Below, one piece after another: positions 16,769 to 26,237 of a stretch of 64,000 nt of DNA. Every line of letters starts with the position of its first letter. Positions within the stretch are counted from its first letter, which is position 1. This stretch comes from Thiospirillum jenense (lineage in GTDB: Bacteria; Pseudomonadota; Gammaproteobacteria; Chromatiales; Chromatiaceae). The stretch covers positions 1-64,000 of the forward strand of contig NZ_JABVCQ010000003.1 of assembly GCF_014145225.1 (NCBI RefSeq), given 5' to 3'. A program made the translations under genes and the position numbers. The notes under the pieces were generated by a model. It was not told the origin of the DNA, made no database searches, and worked only from the letters and a program-made list of their open reading frames with translations.

Positions 16769-17212
16769 TCAACGCCCGCCATTAAACACATTAACCAACT
16801 CATTCGGCAAGGCGCGTTTCTTTCCTGACTGTTGATGAATACACACATGCACAGTCGTGACCGTGACCGCCGGTGGATTCACCTGGTTGATTGAATTAAC
16901 CGATTGCCCAGCCACCGGGACGAATTGATATTGCAATGTAAAACTGCTGTTTTTTAATTCGGCAATACTCAAAATAACATCCACGACATCACCATGCCGC
17001 AATGGCGCATGATAATCGGCGCTGGCATGAACCAATGGCAATGCAAACTGTTGCTCACGCACTATCTGCGCTAATGAAAAACCCTGCTGCGTCATCCATT
17101 GTTCATAGACATCATGCGCATATCTGAACACCTGCGCAAAGAACATCACGCCCGCCGCATCAATATCATGCAAAGTCACAGTCAACCGATAATTTGCATT
17201 TAATAAAACCAT
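16769..17212 (-). CDS. Hot-dog-fold acyl-CoA thioesterase (4-hydroxybenzoyl-CoA type)
   Basis: 147 residues of the 4HBT hot-dog family. The signature LHDIDAAGVMFFAQVFRYAHD near residue 12 contains the catalytic Asp of this branch (D-x-x-G-x-x-F/Y), and HASADYHAPLRHGD gives the second conserved strand. The nearest named relatives are YbgC-like and 1,4-dihydroxy-2-naphthoyl-CoA thioesterases; the substrate cannot be chosen from sequence. The start at 17212 overlaps the polA stop as TGATG, so the two are translationally coupled. It is the last gene of the gspL-gspM-gspC-polA run. Cytoplasmic. Confidence 0.85.
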   Translation of the reverse strand: MVLLNANYRLTVTLHDIDAAGVMFFAQVFRYAHDVYEQWMTQQGFSLAQIVREQQFALPLVHASADYHAPLRHGDVVDVILSIAELKNSSFTLQYQFVPVAGQSVNSINQVNPPAVTVTTVHVCIHQQSGKKRALPNELVNVFNGGR

Positions 17213-19917
17213 CAGTGCGCCGCCTCCCAATTATCACTAACGCCAATTTCAACCCGCAATGGCACAGTTAAACTGGCCGCGTTTTCCATTAACTGCCGAA
17301 TCATCTGACACGCCTCAGTCGCCGCGTCGGCAGTCACCTCAAATACCAATTCATCATGCACTTGCAGAATTAAACGCGCTGGAAATTGCGCTCGAATAAT
17401 CCATTCATCTACCGCAATCATTGCCCGTTTAATGATATCAGCCGCGCTGCCTTGTAATGGCGCGTTAATTGCCGCCCGCTCCGCTGCCCGCCGCCGTTGT
17501 TGATTACTATGATTTAAATCAGGAATCCATAAACGCCGCCCAAATAAGGTCGTCACATAGCCATTATCAATCGCTTGGGTGCGCACCTGTTCAATCAATG
17601 CTTGCACGGCGGGATAGCGCGCAAAATAGCGTTCGTGATATTCCTGTGCCGCGCTGCGTTCAATTCCCAGCGTCCGCGCTATACCAAATGCTGACATGCC
17701 ATATAATAAACCAAAGTTAATTGCTTTAGCGGTATGTCGTTGATCTGGCGTAACTTCTGCTAATGGAATCTCAAATACCTCAGCGGCGGTGGCGCGATGA
17801 ATATCTTCACCCTGTGCAAAAGCCGTTAATAGCCGTTCATCATTCGACAAATGCGCCATTAACCGCAATTCTATTTGTGAATAATCGGCGGCCAGCAATT
17901 GATAACCGGCGGCGGGAATAAACGCACGGCGAATGCGGCGGCCTTCTTCACCGCGAATTGGAATGTTTTGTAAATTGGGATCGGTGGAGGATAATCGCCC
18001 GGTGACCACCGTCGTTTGTTGATAATGGGTGTGAATGCGCCCGGTCATTGGATTGATTAAACGCGGCAGTTTATCAGTATAGGTTGAGCGCAATTTAGTT
18101 AAGGTACGGTAATTCAGAATTAAACGCGGTAATTGTTCGCCCTCGTCAGCCAATTGTTCCAATACCGATTCGGCAGTTGAACGAGCGCCACCGCGTGTTT
18201 TCGTTTGACTGGTTAATTTTAATTGGTCAAATAAAACGGTGCTGACTTGTTGCGGCGAATTCAAATTAAATACTTGACCGGCGCAGTCGTGCGCTTGAGT
18301 TGCTAATACCGCAGCGCGGGCGGCGAATTCTTCACTCAAAACGGCTAATTCTTGGCAATCAATCCGTACGCCAACCTGCTCCATGCGCATTAACACCGCT
18401 GCCAGCGGTAATTCCAGCGTTTGATAGAGCGTCAATAATGCCGGCGTCACGTTTAATTGTGATGCCAGCGTTTGATACTGATTAAACACGGCGGCGAGTT
18501 CAAGCGCGGCGTGAGGTAATACTGACTGGGTGGTCAGGTCAATTAAAGTCAATTGTGCCGTGCTTTGATCGGATGTGAATTCAGGGTCGCTCGGCGCGGG
18601 GGATGTGTGCCGCACTCGACCATTAAAAACGTATTCAGCTAATAATACATCGTGAATGGTGCCGACTATTGCAATGCCCAGTTGTGCGCATAAATGCAAA
18701 TGCCGTTTCAAATCTTGCACAATTAACACGGTCTGCGCTGCCGATAATAGCGGTTGCAATGCCGTAATGATGGTGGCGCGATCTAATGCTGTGTCAGTCG
18801 AATTAAACGGAATATCAATAATGGTGTTGGCTGAATGAACTTCGACCGTTGCTGAGTCAGATGCCGAATGAATCGCAAATGCAATGCCGGTGATGTGATT
18901 CACCTGATCGTGATGATTGCGTCGCCAATCTGTCGCATCATCTGTGAAAATTGTCACCGCACATTGCGTGGTTTGAGTTAATAACGCGACGGCGTGATTG
19001 AATGAATCGGCATTAGATACGCGCAGATAACGCGGCGCCGTGTGAATAGAATGCGATGGCGCCGGCGGTAATGTGGCTAATAACCGCCGTGCCTCAAGTC
19101 GTGTGTACCAATTGCGCAAACTATCATAATCCGGCGGCTGCGGTTTTAATTCGGTTAACTCAGGCATGGCGGGCAATTGGCAATCAATCGTGACCAATTG
19201 CCGCATTAACGGTAATTGATGGATGACGCTGCGCAAGCTGTCACCGACGCGCCCGGAGATGGTGGCCGCATTGGCGACGATGCCGTCCAGATCGCCGTAA
19301 GTTGCCAGCCATTTCGCCGCTGTTTTCGCGCCGCAATGCGGAACACCGGGCAAATTGTCGCTGGGATCGCCAACCAATGTGAGGTAATCGGCGATGCGTT
19401 CGGGGGCGACGCCGAACTTGGCAATTACGCCGTCGCGGTCAAGATGGCGCTCGCTCACCGGGTCAAATAACGTGACGTGATCGTTAACTAATTGCGCTAA
19501 GTCCTTGTCAGACGTGAAAATTAATGTGGTGAAGCCGGCGGCGGTGGCGTGCGTGGCGAGGCTGCCAATCACGTCGTCGGCTTCAATGCCGGGCATTATT
19601 AATAATGGATAGCCGAGGGCGCGAATAATCAATTGCAATGGTGCGATTTGCGCAATCAAATCATTGGGTGACGGCGGGCGATTGGCTTTGTATTCGCTGA
19701 ATAATTGATCGCGGAAGGTTGGCTCGGGGGTATCGAATACGACTCCGAGATAATCGTATTGATATTGATTGAGTGATTTGTGCAGACTGTTTAATACGCC
19801 AATTAATGCGCCCGTCGGTTCGCCATGTGCATTGGTTAATTTGGGGAGGCCGTGATAAGCGCGAAATAGATAACCGCTGGCGTCAATTAAAATGAGTAAT
19901 GGTGCAGTCGTTTTCAT
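17212..19917 (-). CDS. polA: DNA polymerase I
   Basis: 901 residues with three domains: 5'-3' flap exonuclease (about 1-290), a 3'-5' exonuclease-fold region (about 300-510) and the polymerase (about 515-901). It fills gaps and removes RNA primers in repair and lagging-strand synthesis. Polymerase motifs A (DYSQIELRLMAHLS), B (RHTAKAINFGLLYGMSAFG) and C (LQVHDELVFEV) are intact. In the middle domain the proofreading carboxylates appear lost: the FDTET motif is replaced by FTDDAT, the Asp of LKYD is LKRH, and the third motif has no Asp. The polymerase is therefore probably non-proofreading. The ATG overlaps the upstream gene's stop as TAATG. Confidence 0.97.
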   Translation of the reverse strand: MKTTAPLLILIDASGYLFRAYHGLPKLTNAHGEPTGALIGVLNSLHKSLNQYQYDYLGVVFDTPEPTFRDQLFSEYKANRPPSPNDLIAQIAPLQLIIRALGYPLLIMPGIEADDVIGSLATHATAAGFTTLIFTSDKDLAQLVNDHVTLFDPVSERHLDRDGVIAKFGVAPERIADYLTLVGDPSDNLPGVPHCGAKTAAKWLATYGDLDGIVANAATISGRVGDSLRSVIHQLPLMRQLVTIDCQLPAMPELTELKPQPPDYDSLRNWYTRLEARRLLATLPPAPSHSIHTAPRYLRVSNADSFNHAVALLTQTTQCAVTIFTDDATDWRRNHHDQVNHITGIAFAIHSASDSATVEVHSANTIIDIPFNSTDTALDRATIITALQPLLSAAQTVLIVQDLKRHLHLCAQLGIAIVGTIHDVLLAEYVFNGRVRHTSPAPSDPEFTSDQSTAQLTLIDLTTQSVLPHAALELAAVFNQYQTLASQLNVTPALLTLYQTLELPLAAVLMRMEQVGVRIDCQELAVLSEEFAARAAVLATQAHDCAGQVFNLNSPQQVSTVLFDQLKLTSQTKTRGGARSTAESVLEQLADEGEQLPRLILNYRTLTKLRSTYTDKLPRLINPMTGRIHTHYQQTTVVTGRLSSTDPNLQNIPIRGEEGRRIRRAFIPAAGYQLLAADYSQIELRLMAHLSNDERLLTAFAQGEDIHRATAAEVFEIPLAEVTPDQRHTAKAINFGLLYGMSAFGIARTLGIERSAAQEYHERYFARYPAVQALIEQVRTQAIDNGYVTTLFGRRLWIPDLNHSNQQRRRAAERAAINAPLQGSAADIIKRAMIAVDEWIIRAQFPARLILQVHDELVFEVTADAATEACQMIRQLMENAASLTVPLRVEIGVSDNWEAAH

Positions 19918-20618
19918 TAACCCGGTCCAAATGACGGTACTTTCGGTGGCGCGGGACGTGGCGGCGCGGCCGGCGCTGTAGTATTTGCGCCACCTGTACC
20001 AGAAATGCTACCCGGCATTGGCGCTTTAGCCGCCGGCGGCGCTTGCCCGACTACCGCACTGTCCGTGGCGGGTTTGCCGGATGGGCGATTACCGCCAACC
20101 GTGCGCGGCGTCGGCGGGATCAGGGGCGGCGGTTTGTCGTAATCGCGCAACACCAGTCGCTTAGTTTGCCCCTGTTGCTCTAATAACACACTGTCGGCGG
20201 TAATTTCTTTCACCATCCAGCCTTCCAACAGCTCGCCATGTCGCACCCGTACCACTTCAGGGCCGCGTGTTTTGCGAATCCACGCCGAATGCGTCGCGCC
20301 GATGATGAGAATTGCGCTCAAATCGAAACTGTCTAACACCGCCACGTCCACCGGCACGACCGTCGCTTCGGGTTCACCCGCCGTCGTTTTAGAGGATGGC
20401 GGTGGCGGGCGGCGGTCGGGCAGAAACAGCGGTCGCTCAATAACAACACTGTAGCTTTCTTGCGACGGCGGCGGCGGGGCGGTCAACGCGGGCGCGGGGG
20501 GCGCGGTTGATGCGGCGGCGGGCGGCGGCGGCGGGGCGGTGGGTGGTGTCCAGTGCCACCACTGCTGGTATAAAATTGCTGACAATGCCAAAATAACCAG
20601 TGTTAACAACCACTTCAC
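19917..20618 (-). CDS. Type II secretion GspC/GspN-like protein
   Basis: 233 residues: one N-terminal membrane helix (WLLTLVILALSAILYQQWW), a Pro/Ala-rich linker, then a small beta-rich homology region (about 65-160) beginning VVIERPLFLPDRRPPP and containing AILIIGATHSAWIRK and VVRVRHGELLEGWMVKEI. This matches the periplasmic homology region of T2SS GspC and GspN-like proteins, which link the inner-membrane platform to the secretin. The C-terminal 70 residues are again rich in Pro, Ala and Gly; no PDZ domain is present. The start is GTG, overlapping the GspM-like stop as GTGA. Together with its two upstream neighbours it forms an L-M-C cassette. Confidence 0.72.
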   Translation of the reverse strand: MKWLLTLVILALSAILYQQWWHWTPPTAPPPPPAAASTAPPAPALTAPPPPSQESYSVVIERPLFLPDRRPPPPSSKTTAGEPEATVVPVDVAVLDSFDLSAILIIGATHSAWIRKTRGPEVVRVRHGELLEGWMVKEITADSVLLEQQGQTKRLVLRDYDKPPPLIPPTPRTVGGNRPSGKPATDSAVVGQAPPAAKAPMPGSISGTGGANTTAPAAPPRPAPPKVPSFGPG

Positions 20619-21247
20619 GGCGCATTGCTCCCGAGTACGAAGCCGAAAATGTCCAGCCGCACGGTCAAATCGTCACGTTCACGCGGCGGCACGGGCGGTG
20701 GGGCGTTGTTGGGCAAACGCCGGCGAGCGGCGGGCGGATCAGGTGAATCATTCGCGGCGCTGCGAATAGATAATTGGTCAATAAATAAAAACGGGCGGGC
20801 GGCTTCAATCTGATACAGCAGTTTTAATAACGCTTCATTGGTGGCTTGTAATTGCAACCGTATTCGCACTCGCGGCGGCTGTTCTTTTTCATCTAATGGC
20901 AGCATTTGAGTGCTGACCGGCCGGCCGCCGGCGGTACGAATCATTTCCTGCACCTGCTCTTGCAATTGCGCGCCGGCTAAACTGACGGTCGCGGCGCTGA
21001 AATAAAATGCTTTGGTATTTTTATCTTGGGTTTTGACCTGCGCTAATTCGGCTTGCAATTGCGGAATGGTGGCGACTAATTGCTGATAGCGCACCAGTTG
21101 ATCTTGATCGCGGGTGAGGCGCGTATTCAAGGTTTGCAGCCGTTGCCACCAGGGAATTCCAATCGCCAAAATTATTAACATGGGTAATAAAACGACGCTT
21201 GACCAGGCGAATATACAGCGCAGGTTGGAGAATGAAGTGGTTGGCAT
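20615..21247 (-). CDS. gspM: Type II secretion GspM-like (PilO-type) protein
   Basis: 210 residues. One transmembrane helix (about 14-32, SSVVLLPMLIILAIGIPWW) is followed by a coiled coil (about 35-80) and a ferredoxin-like periplasmic domain (about 85-190: LAGAQLQEQVQEMIRTAGG, RIRLQLQATNEALLKLLYQI, FLFIDQLSIRS). This is the layout of the shorter GspM / T2SSM_b family and of PilO, which pair with GspL/PilN in the secretion or pilus assembly platform. It lies between the GspL-like gene (15 bp upstream) and the GspC-like gene (overlap). The family assignment rests on fold pattern and neighbours. Confidence 0.78.
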   Translation of the reverse strand: MPTTSFSNLRCIFAWSSVVLLPMLIILAIGIPWWQRLQTLNTRLTRDQDQLVRYQQLVATIPQLQAELAQVKTQDKNTKAFYFSAATVSLAGAQLQEQVQEMIRTAGGRPVSTQMLPLDEKEQPPRVRIRLQLQATNEALLKLLYQIEAARPFLFIDQLSIRSAANDSPDPPAARRRLPNNAPPPVPPRERDDLTVRLDIFGFVLGSNAP

Positions 21248-21262
21248 GGTTGAATATAAATG

Positions 21263-22390
21263 TTATTGCGGCGGGGGCGCGGGTGGATCGTGACGATAGG
21301 TAAAGGCGATTTGAAAGCGTTCTTTGCCGGTATTGGAAAGCTGCATCACTGGTGAACTGAAATGGACGCTATTGATACCCGGCGCTGGTTCTAATAATCC
21401 AATTAACGCGGTAGCGGCGGCTGATTGCCCACGCATATCTACTTCTTGATTGACGTAATTCAAGGTCTGAATCCAGGTATCATCCGGCAAGCGCGTAGTT
21501 AATTCACGCCATAAATCAGTTAAGCGCGCCGCTTGTGCATGATAATTCAAGACCGCCATGCTGCCGGCGCGGGCTTGTTCTAATTCGGTGCGCAGCGCGG
21601 GAATCAAGTCAGCTTGCCGTTTTATTTGGCGCAATGCTTTTGTTAATGCACGATGTTGTTGTTGTTTTTGCCATAGCGGCGTGGCTAATGTCGCAGTCAC
21701 GAAGGCGAAAGTTATGATTATTAACGTGGTGGTCATCCACGTTGTTAAATACCGCCGCCGCGGGCGTTCATTTAATGGCAATAGATTCGCATTCGGCCAC
21801 GCGCCAATCCAAGTCAGATCATTCGGCGCGGCGCCCGCTTGACGCAACCGTTGCAGCCAGGGGGCGAGTTGATCGCGGCGGCACAGCGCCAGCGTCACGG
21901 CGATTTTGGTGTGCCGTGCCACGCTGCCGTGAGTGCGCACGTCAAAATACACCTCGGCGGGTTGGAACGGGGTCAGCCGATTCATTTCGTACATAACCGT
22001 TTGATGCAACTGGTTTTTTACTTGAATCGGTAGCTGCAATTCGCGGGTCAGCACCGCTTGGGCGGGTAACTCGACGTGCGTGTCCTGCCAGTCAAAACGG
22101 GTGCCGGGCAGCAGTTGCGCCAGTGTTTCCTTGCCATCGCGGGTCAATTCGCCCAAAAAATCGCGTTGTTCGTCCACAATTCGCCACAATTCGGCGACTG
22201 GGGCGTCCAATCCGGCCGCCGGACACACCACGAGGCGCGGTGGTTGGCGACTGAGCAGCGATTTGAGGCGCGGCGGCAGACAGGTCAATAACGCCGCCCG
22301 CCATGCCTGACCGATGCGCGGGAGCAATTGCGCGGGTGTTGCCCCTGAATATGTCACAGGTGTTGTCGTTTGTTGATTGTCACATGTCAA
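21263..22390 (-). CDS. gspL: Type II secretion GspL-like protein with PilN domain
   Basis: 375 residues. A cytoplasmic part of about 210 residues resembles the partial actin-like fold of GspL/PilM (ELPAQAVLTRELQLPI, VMYEMNRLTPFQPAEVYFD). One membrane helix follows (about 217-240, MTTTLIIITFAFVTATLA), then a coiled coil and a PilN-type periplasmic domain (about 280-360, LTDLWRELTTRLPDDTWI). It should anchor the secretion ATPase GspE to the inner-membrane platform. It is first in a run gspL-gspM-gspC-polA-thioesterase with gaps of 15 bp or overlaps. GspE, F, G-K and D are not in the window, so they must lie elsewhere if the system is complete. Confidence 0.8.
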   Translation of the reverse strand: MTCDNQQTTTPVTYSGATPAQLLPRIGQAWRAALLTCLPPRLKSLLSRQPPRLVVCPAAGLDAPVAELWRIVDEQRDFLGELTRDGKETLAQLLPGTRFDWQDTHVELPAQAVLTRELQLPIQVKNQLHQTVMYEMNRLTPFQPAEVYFDVRTHGSVARHTKIAVTLALCRRDQLAPWLQRLRQAGAAPNDLTWIGAWPNANLLPLNERPRRRYLTTWMTTTLIIITFAFVTATLATPLWQKQQQHRALTKALRQIKRQADLIPALRTELEQARAGSMAVLNYHAQAARLTDLWRELTTRLPDDTWIQTLNYVNQEVDMRGQSAAATALIGLLEPAPGINSVHFSSPVMQLSNTGKERFQIAFTYRHDPPAPPPQ

Positions 22391-22500
22391 TCATACAACA
22401 ATTGCACGGCAAAACTAATCAGAGATAACGCTCGCTGGAATACACCGCCGCTGGTTTAATAGCAATTTCTGGGTGGTTAATCAATGAACGCGACTGGTTT

Positions 22501-24168
22501 TTAATAGCCAACCACTGGGTCTTTAATCCCAGTTAAAGTGGCGGCGTCAATTGAACGATGCACAGTTGTTAACGGCGTAACCGTCGCATCACGGCCGCTA
22601 ATAAAACTCTGCTCGCGCACGATTACTTGATAGGCTTTATTTAATGTCATTGCACGTTCTGGTGATGCCGCTAATAAGACGCTAATATCCGTGCGCAATT
22701 GTTCAAGCTGCGCTGGGTTGAGTTGGTGATTGGCATCAAAAAAGCGGGTTTTGATTTCATCATTGCTGCGAAATTCATCACCGGCACCATTGGTTTGTAA
22801 ATAAAACGTGTATTCCAATTGACCATCTTGACGGGCGCGGTCGGGAATACCTGTTAATCCACGTTGATCCCAATGATACCACCCGCGTTGCCAAGCGGTG
22901 GTTGCTGGTAATTTGCGTGGAAAAGCAAAACTGCCATCAGTTATCGCACCAATTCCACTATGACAGCCAATGCAAAACACTAATTCTTCATAATTCTGCG
23001 GGCGTAATTGACCCTCGGCATCTTCAATCATTGCCGCGTAAACCCAGCCTTGATCATTGCTCACACCGGCTTCTAAATTGCCGTGAATGGTGCGAATACG
23101 ATCAGGAAAATCATGTTGTTCTTTAATTTCAGCCGCCGTTTGCAAATCCAAATCTGCATAGGTCATCCAATACTGTTTGCGCGCATAACGCACTTCTTTC
23201 ATTCGCGCCGCTAATTGATTTTCACCCTGTTCATTCACGTCAATATAGCGCACCGTATGCAAAAATTCCGTGCCTTCGGGATACAGTCGGGCGGCTAAAT
23301 GTAATCGGCCGGTACGCTGTTCTATTAACGCCTGCCCGACATACCACATATACCGATTGTCGCGTGGCGCCCAATCATATTTAATTAATTCAGCCCGTCC
23401 AATTTGACCGTCATGGTCAAGATCAATTCCGCCCAATGCCGCTTCATCAACCGGTTCAATCGGAATATCACGGGTGGTGATTAACGCTTCGACAATCGCC
23501 AAATTGACTTTATAAACCGTGAGATCAAAATTGCCATTCACGTCACGCCGAAATGAGTCAGGTAGGCGAATTAACACGTCGTCGGTTGAGCCATTGGTTG
23601 GCCAAAAGGTGCCCAAGAATGGATAATAGGCAAAGCTGCGCCACCCGGTGAATTGATTATCTGGCGTTCGATCAAAGCCTTCATTGTCAAATTGAAATTG
23701 GGCATCGGGAATAAACCCATCCCAGCGGCCGTTTTCATCATAATCCCATTCAATTGGCACTTGATTCAACCGAGCGGCGGGTATGATATTGCCATTGCTA
23801 TCAAAATAATTGCTTTGGCGAATATACGTTAGAATGGCGTCATCACTGATTGCGGCAACTTGCGCTTGGCGATCTTGAAATAAATTGTGCCAGGGATTGT
23901 CTTCCGCAGAGAGCGGAAACGCATAGGTTAATTGCAACTCGTCATCATTGATTTTATTTGGTGATAATGACGCCGTATGACAACTATAGCAGGGGTTGTG
24001 CAATTGCCCATGCTCATCGGTGGTCTGAGTGTAGCACTGCGGCGGAATATAAGCGGTGGCGTTGGTTAATAACCGTTGTTTAAACGTATTCGGTTCTGTC
24101 GCGGCGCTATTGAATGCGTAAAGCAATGCAATACTCAAGGTTGGGAGAATAGTCCATTGTGGGTTCAT
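22501..24168 (-). CDS. Exported di-heme c-type cytochrome, family unknown
   Basis: 555 residues with an N-terminal signal peptide (LSIALLYAFNSAATE). Two heme c sites are visible: CYSCH at residues 60-64 and CIGCH near residue 400, so two covalent hemes are expected in the periplasm. Calcium-loop-like stretches occur (DYDENGRWDGF near 140; DLDHDGQIGRAEL near 250). Aromatic residues are frequent. I do not recognise the family. It follows the PhoX-like gene on the same strand, 161 bp apart after start correction at a terminator, so the two are probably separate transcripts. A periplasmic electron-transfer or oxidoreductase role is inferred from the hemes. Confidence 0.75.
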   Translation of the reverse strand: MNPQWTILPTLSIALLYAFNSAATEPNTFKQRLLTNATAYIPPQCYTQTTDEHGQLHNPCYSCHTASLSPNKINDDELQLTYAFPLSAEDNPWHNLFQDRQAQVAAISDDAILTYIRQSNYFDSNGNIIPAARLNQVPIEWDYDENGRWDGFIPDAQFQFDNEGFDRTPDNQFTGWRSFAYYPFLGTFWPTNGSTDDVLIRLPDSFRRDVNGNFDLTVYKVNLAIVEALITTRDIPIEPVDEAALGGIDLDHDGQIGRAELIKYDWAPRDNRYMWYVGQALIEQRTGRLHLAARLYPEGTEFLHTVRYIDVNEQGENQLAARMKEVRYARKQYWMTYADLDLQTAAEIKEQHDFPDRIRTIHGNLEAGVSNDQGWVYAAMIEDAEGQLRPQNYEELVFCIGCHSGIGAITDGSFAFPRKLPATTAWQRGWYHWDQRGLTGIPDRARQDGQLEYTFYLQTNGAGDEFRSNDEIKTRFFDANHQLNPAQLEQLRTDISVLLAASPERAMTLNKAYQVIVREQSFISGRDATVTPLTTVHRSIDAATLTGIKDPVVGY

Positions 24169-24196
24169 GTGCGCAGTTCTATCAATACTGGTTGCA

Positions 24197-24241
24197 AAAT
24201 AAAAGCCATTGTCACGACTAATCTTATTTGTGACAATGGCT
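24197..24241 (-). terminator. Rho-independent terminator after the PhoX-like gene
   Basis: Perfect 12-bp inverted repeat: AGCCATTGTCAC at 24204-24215 and GTGACAATGGCT at 24230-24241, with a 14-base loop. On the minus strand the stem runs straight into TTTTATTTTG. It lies 29 bp past the stop of the PhoX-like gene and before the cytochrome start, so it separates the two transcripts. Confidence 0.88.
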
Positions 24242-24269
24242 AACGATGCAGTGAATGACTGAGAATTAA

Positions 24270-26108
24270 TTACCGGGTCATGGCAGGAAATACGAAATAA
24301 CCCGTATAACCCCGAGCGGCGGTTGCATCTTCCAGTTTATCGGCATCTGATTCGCCATACGGATGCTGAATCACCGACATTAAATACGCAAACCCATTCA
24401 CATTAGGATAGAAATAAGGCGATGTCGTTTCTGAACCATAGGGCGTGGTTTGAATGCGCGTTAAACGACCAGAGGAGAGTTGATACGCCCACACCATATC
24501 GTTTTGATGTCCCGTGCCGCTATCTTCACCAATAATTAACGTGTCATAGCCTGGCATGTAAGTTAAGTTATCTGGATTAGCAATGCTATTCAAATCACAT
24601 TCGTTATTGCCGTCAAAATTGGCTGAATCATTTGCGGCGCCATAATTCTTAGTTAATGGTATGCCCATCACTAATCCTGACATGCTGCGCGCTGTATAGC
24701 TGCCATCAATATCCAGCGCATACACCGCACCGCAGACATTGCCATTGGTTAATGTGATGTGATTATGACCACCGAGATCATATTTATCATAGCGGCCAGT
24801 TTTACCAACCCGCCCGAAATTCAACATACCGCGATCCACTTCTGAAATAGCAATGTACAGTTTATTCGCCTGTGAATTAAAAGTAATGCCTTCCATTTTG
24901 CGGAATTCAGTAGTCGCACCTTCCATTGCCGCCCAACGGCGCGTTTCTAATCGGGAAGCAATGCGTTCATCTTCACTGCCAATAGCGCCGTCTTGATTGA
25001 CATCGCGCAATTTTAAGCATTGATGACTGCCGTCTTCATGCCCGGCGTTAATTGAAGTATAACCCACAGGACAGGCGCCGGTATCTACACCATTGGCGTC
25101 AAGCACTGGCGTTGTTTCATCAAAAATATCAGCGAAGCGGTACGCCGCAATCCACTCCTTGACCTGTTCATCATTCGCATAACCAAGATTAACCCAATTC
25201 AATTTTGCCGTGCCAGCGCCGCTGCTGTTGATTTGATTCCATTGCGCCGCCCATAGCGTGCCATTGCTTAGATCACCGGCAGTTTTGGCGACAAATCGGA
25301 ATAAACCAACGTTGGTGCCATCATCCGATAAATACACGGTTTTATTATCCGGCATGACGTAACCCAATTCTAATGCAATTCGCCCCATGCTGTAGTGTTT
25401 AGTCACGGTGGCGTGATTAAAATCATCAACTTTAATTTCAACTGGATAGCCGTAATCATAGGGATTAACAACGGTGGCAGCAGCACTTGGTGCGGCATTA
25501 AAATAGCTTGCCATTGCCGCATTATATTCGGTAATTGTATTGTCGCGCCATTGTTTGGCATCGGGTTCGTATTCTTCTGAACCTAAATGCGTTCCCCAGG
25601 GTGTGACACTGCCCGCGCAATGCACCCAACCGCCACGCACGGCGGCAAAATCTAATGAACGAGTGCGGACTGCGGTTAATACGCCAGAGGTGGCATCTTG
25701 ATTGATTTCAGTTAAATACATGGCGCCGGGGCGGGATTCAAAATGTGACACGCTGTAGAGTTTATTATCCGTACCGCGCAGAATTGAGGTGAAATCGTTG
25801 TCATTAGAAATGTAATAAGAGCCGTCTTCAGCGACTAATGGATTGCCATTGCTGGTGTAAAGCAAACCGAATACACCGCCATTCGGATCAGCGGCAGTGG
25901 TGGCGCCGGCGCGTAATAACACTTGGTAATTGATGGCGACACGATTGCCATCTATCATGGCGTAATCAGAAGTTAAAATGCTGCGCTTTTCGGCGTCGGT
26001 AACGGGAATTGGTGCGCTGGCAAATTCAATTGTGCCGGCAGCGGCAGGCAGAGTGATAATTGCATTGAAAAGTAGCCCAGTGGCTAATACTGATTTATTT
26101 GAAAACAT
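24270..26108 (-). CDS. PhoX-like (DUF839) exported phosphatase-family protein
   Basis: 612 residues. A Sec-type signal peptide (ATGLLFNAIITLPAAAG) precedes a long beta-propeller-like body typical of DUF839: NGNPLVAEDGSYYISNDNDF, AGSVTPWGTHLGSEEYEPD, DNKTVYLSDDGTNVGLFRFV, EGITFNSQANKLYIAIS and DTLIIGEDSGTGHQNDMVW. PhoX phosphatases use calcium and iron bound by acidic and Cys residues; several acidic motifs are here, but PhoX proteins usually carry a Tat signal, and this one has no twin arginine. Activity is therefore uncertain. The ATG at 26108 is preceded by AGGA seven bases upstream and opens the signal peptide. A terminator follows the gene. Confidence 0.82.
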   Translation of the reverse strand: MFSNKSVLATGLLFNAIITLPAAAGTIEFASAPIPVTDAEKRSILTSDYAMIDGNRVAINYQVLLRAGATTAADPNGGVFGLLYTSNGNPLVAEDGSYYISNDNDFTSILRGTDNKLYSVSHFESRPGAMYLTEINQDATSGVLTAVRTRSLDFAAVRGGWVHCAGSVTPWGTHLGSEEYEPDAKQWRDNTITEYNAAMASYFNAAPSAAATVVNPYDYGYPVEIKVDDFNHATVTKHYSMGRIALELGYVMPDNKTVYLSDDGTNVGLFRFVAKTAGDLSNGTLWAAQWNQINSSGAGTAKLNWVNLGYANDEQVKEWIAAYRFADIFDETTPVLDANGVDTGACPVGYTSINAGHEDGSHQCLKLRDVNQDGAIGSEDERIASRLETRRWAAMEGATTEFRKMEGITFNSQANKLYIAISEVDRGMLNFGRVGKTGRYDKYDLGGHNHITLTNGNVCGAVYALDIDGSYTARSMSGLVMGIPLTKNYGAANDSANFDGNNECDLNSIANPDNLTYMPGYDTLIIGEDSGTGHQNDMVWAYQLSSGRLTRIQTTPYGSETTSPYFYPNVNGFAYLMSVIQHPYGESDADKLEDATAARGYTGYFVFPAMTR

Positions 26109-26237
26109 GCTGAATTCCTGGCGGTGAATAAAAATGATGCAACAAGTGATGTTAACCAATCAATATGAATTTAACATGACCAAATGGTGACGGCGTTAAT
26201 AAAACTGGTTCAGGCGTTAATCGGTTCATTCACAGAT

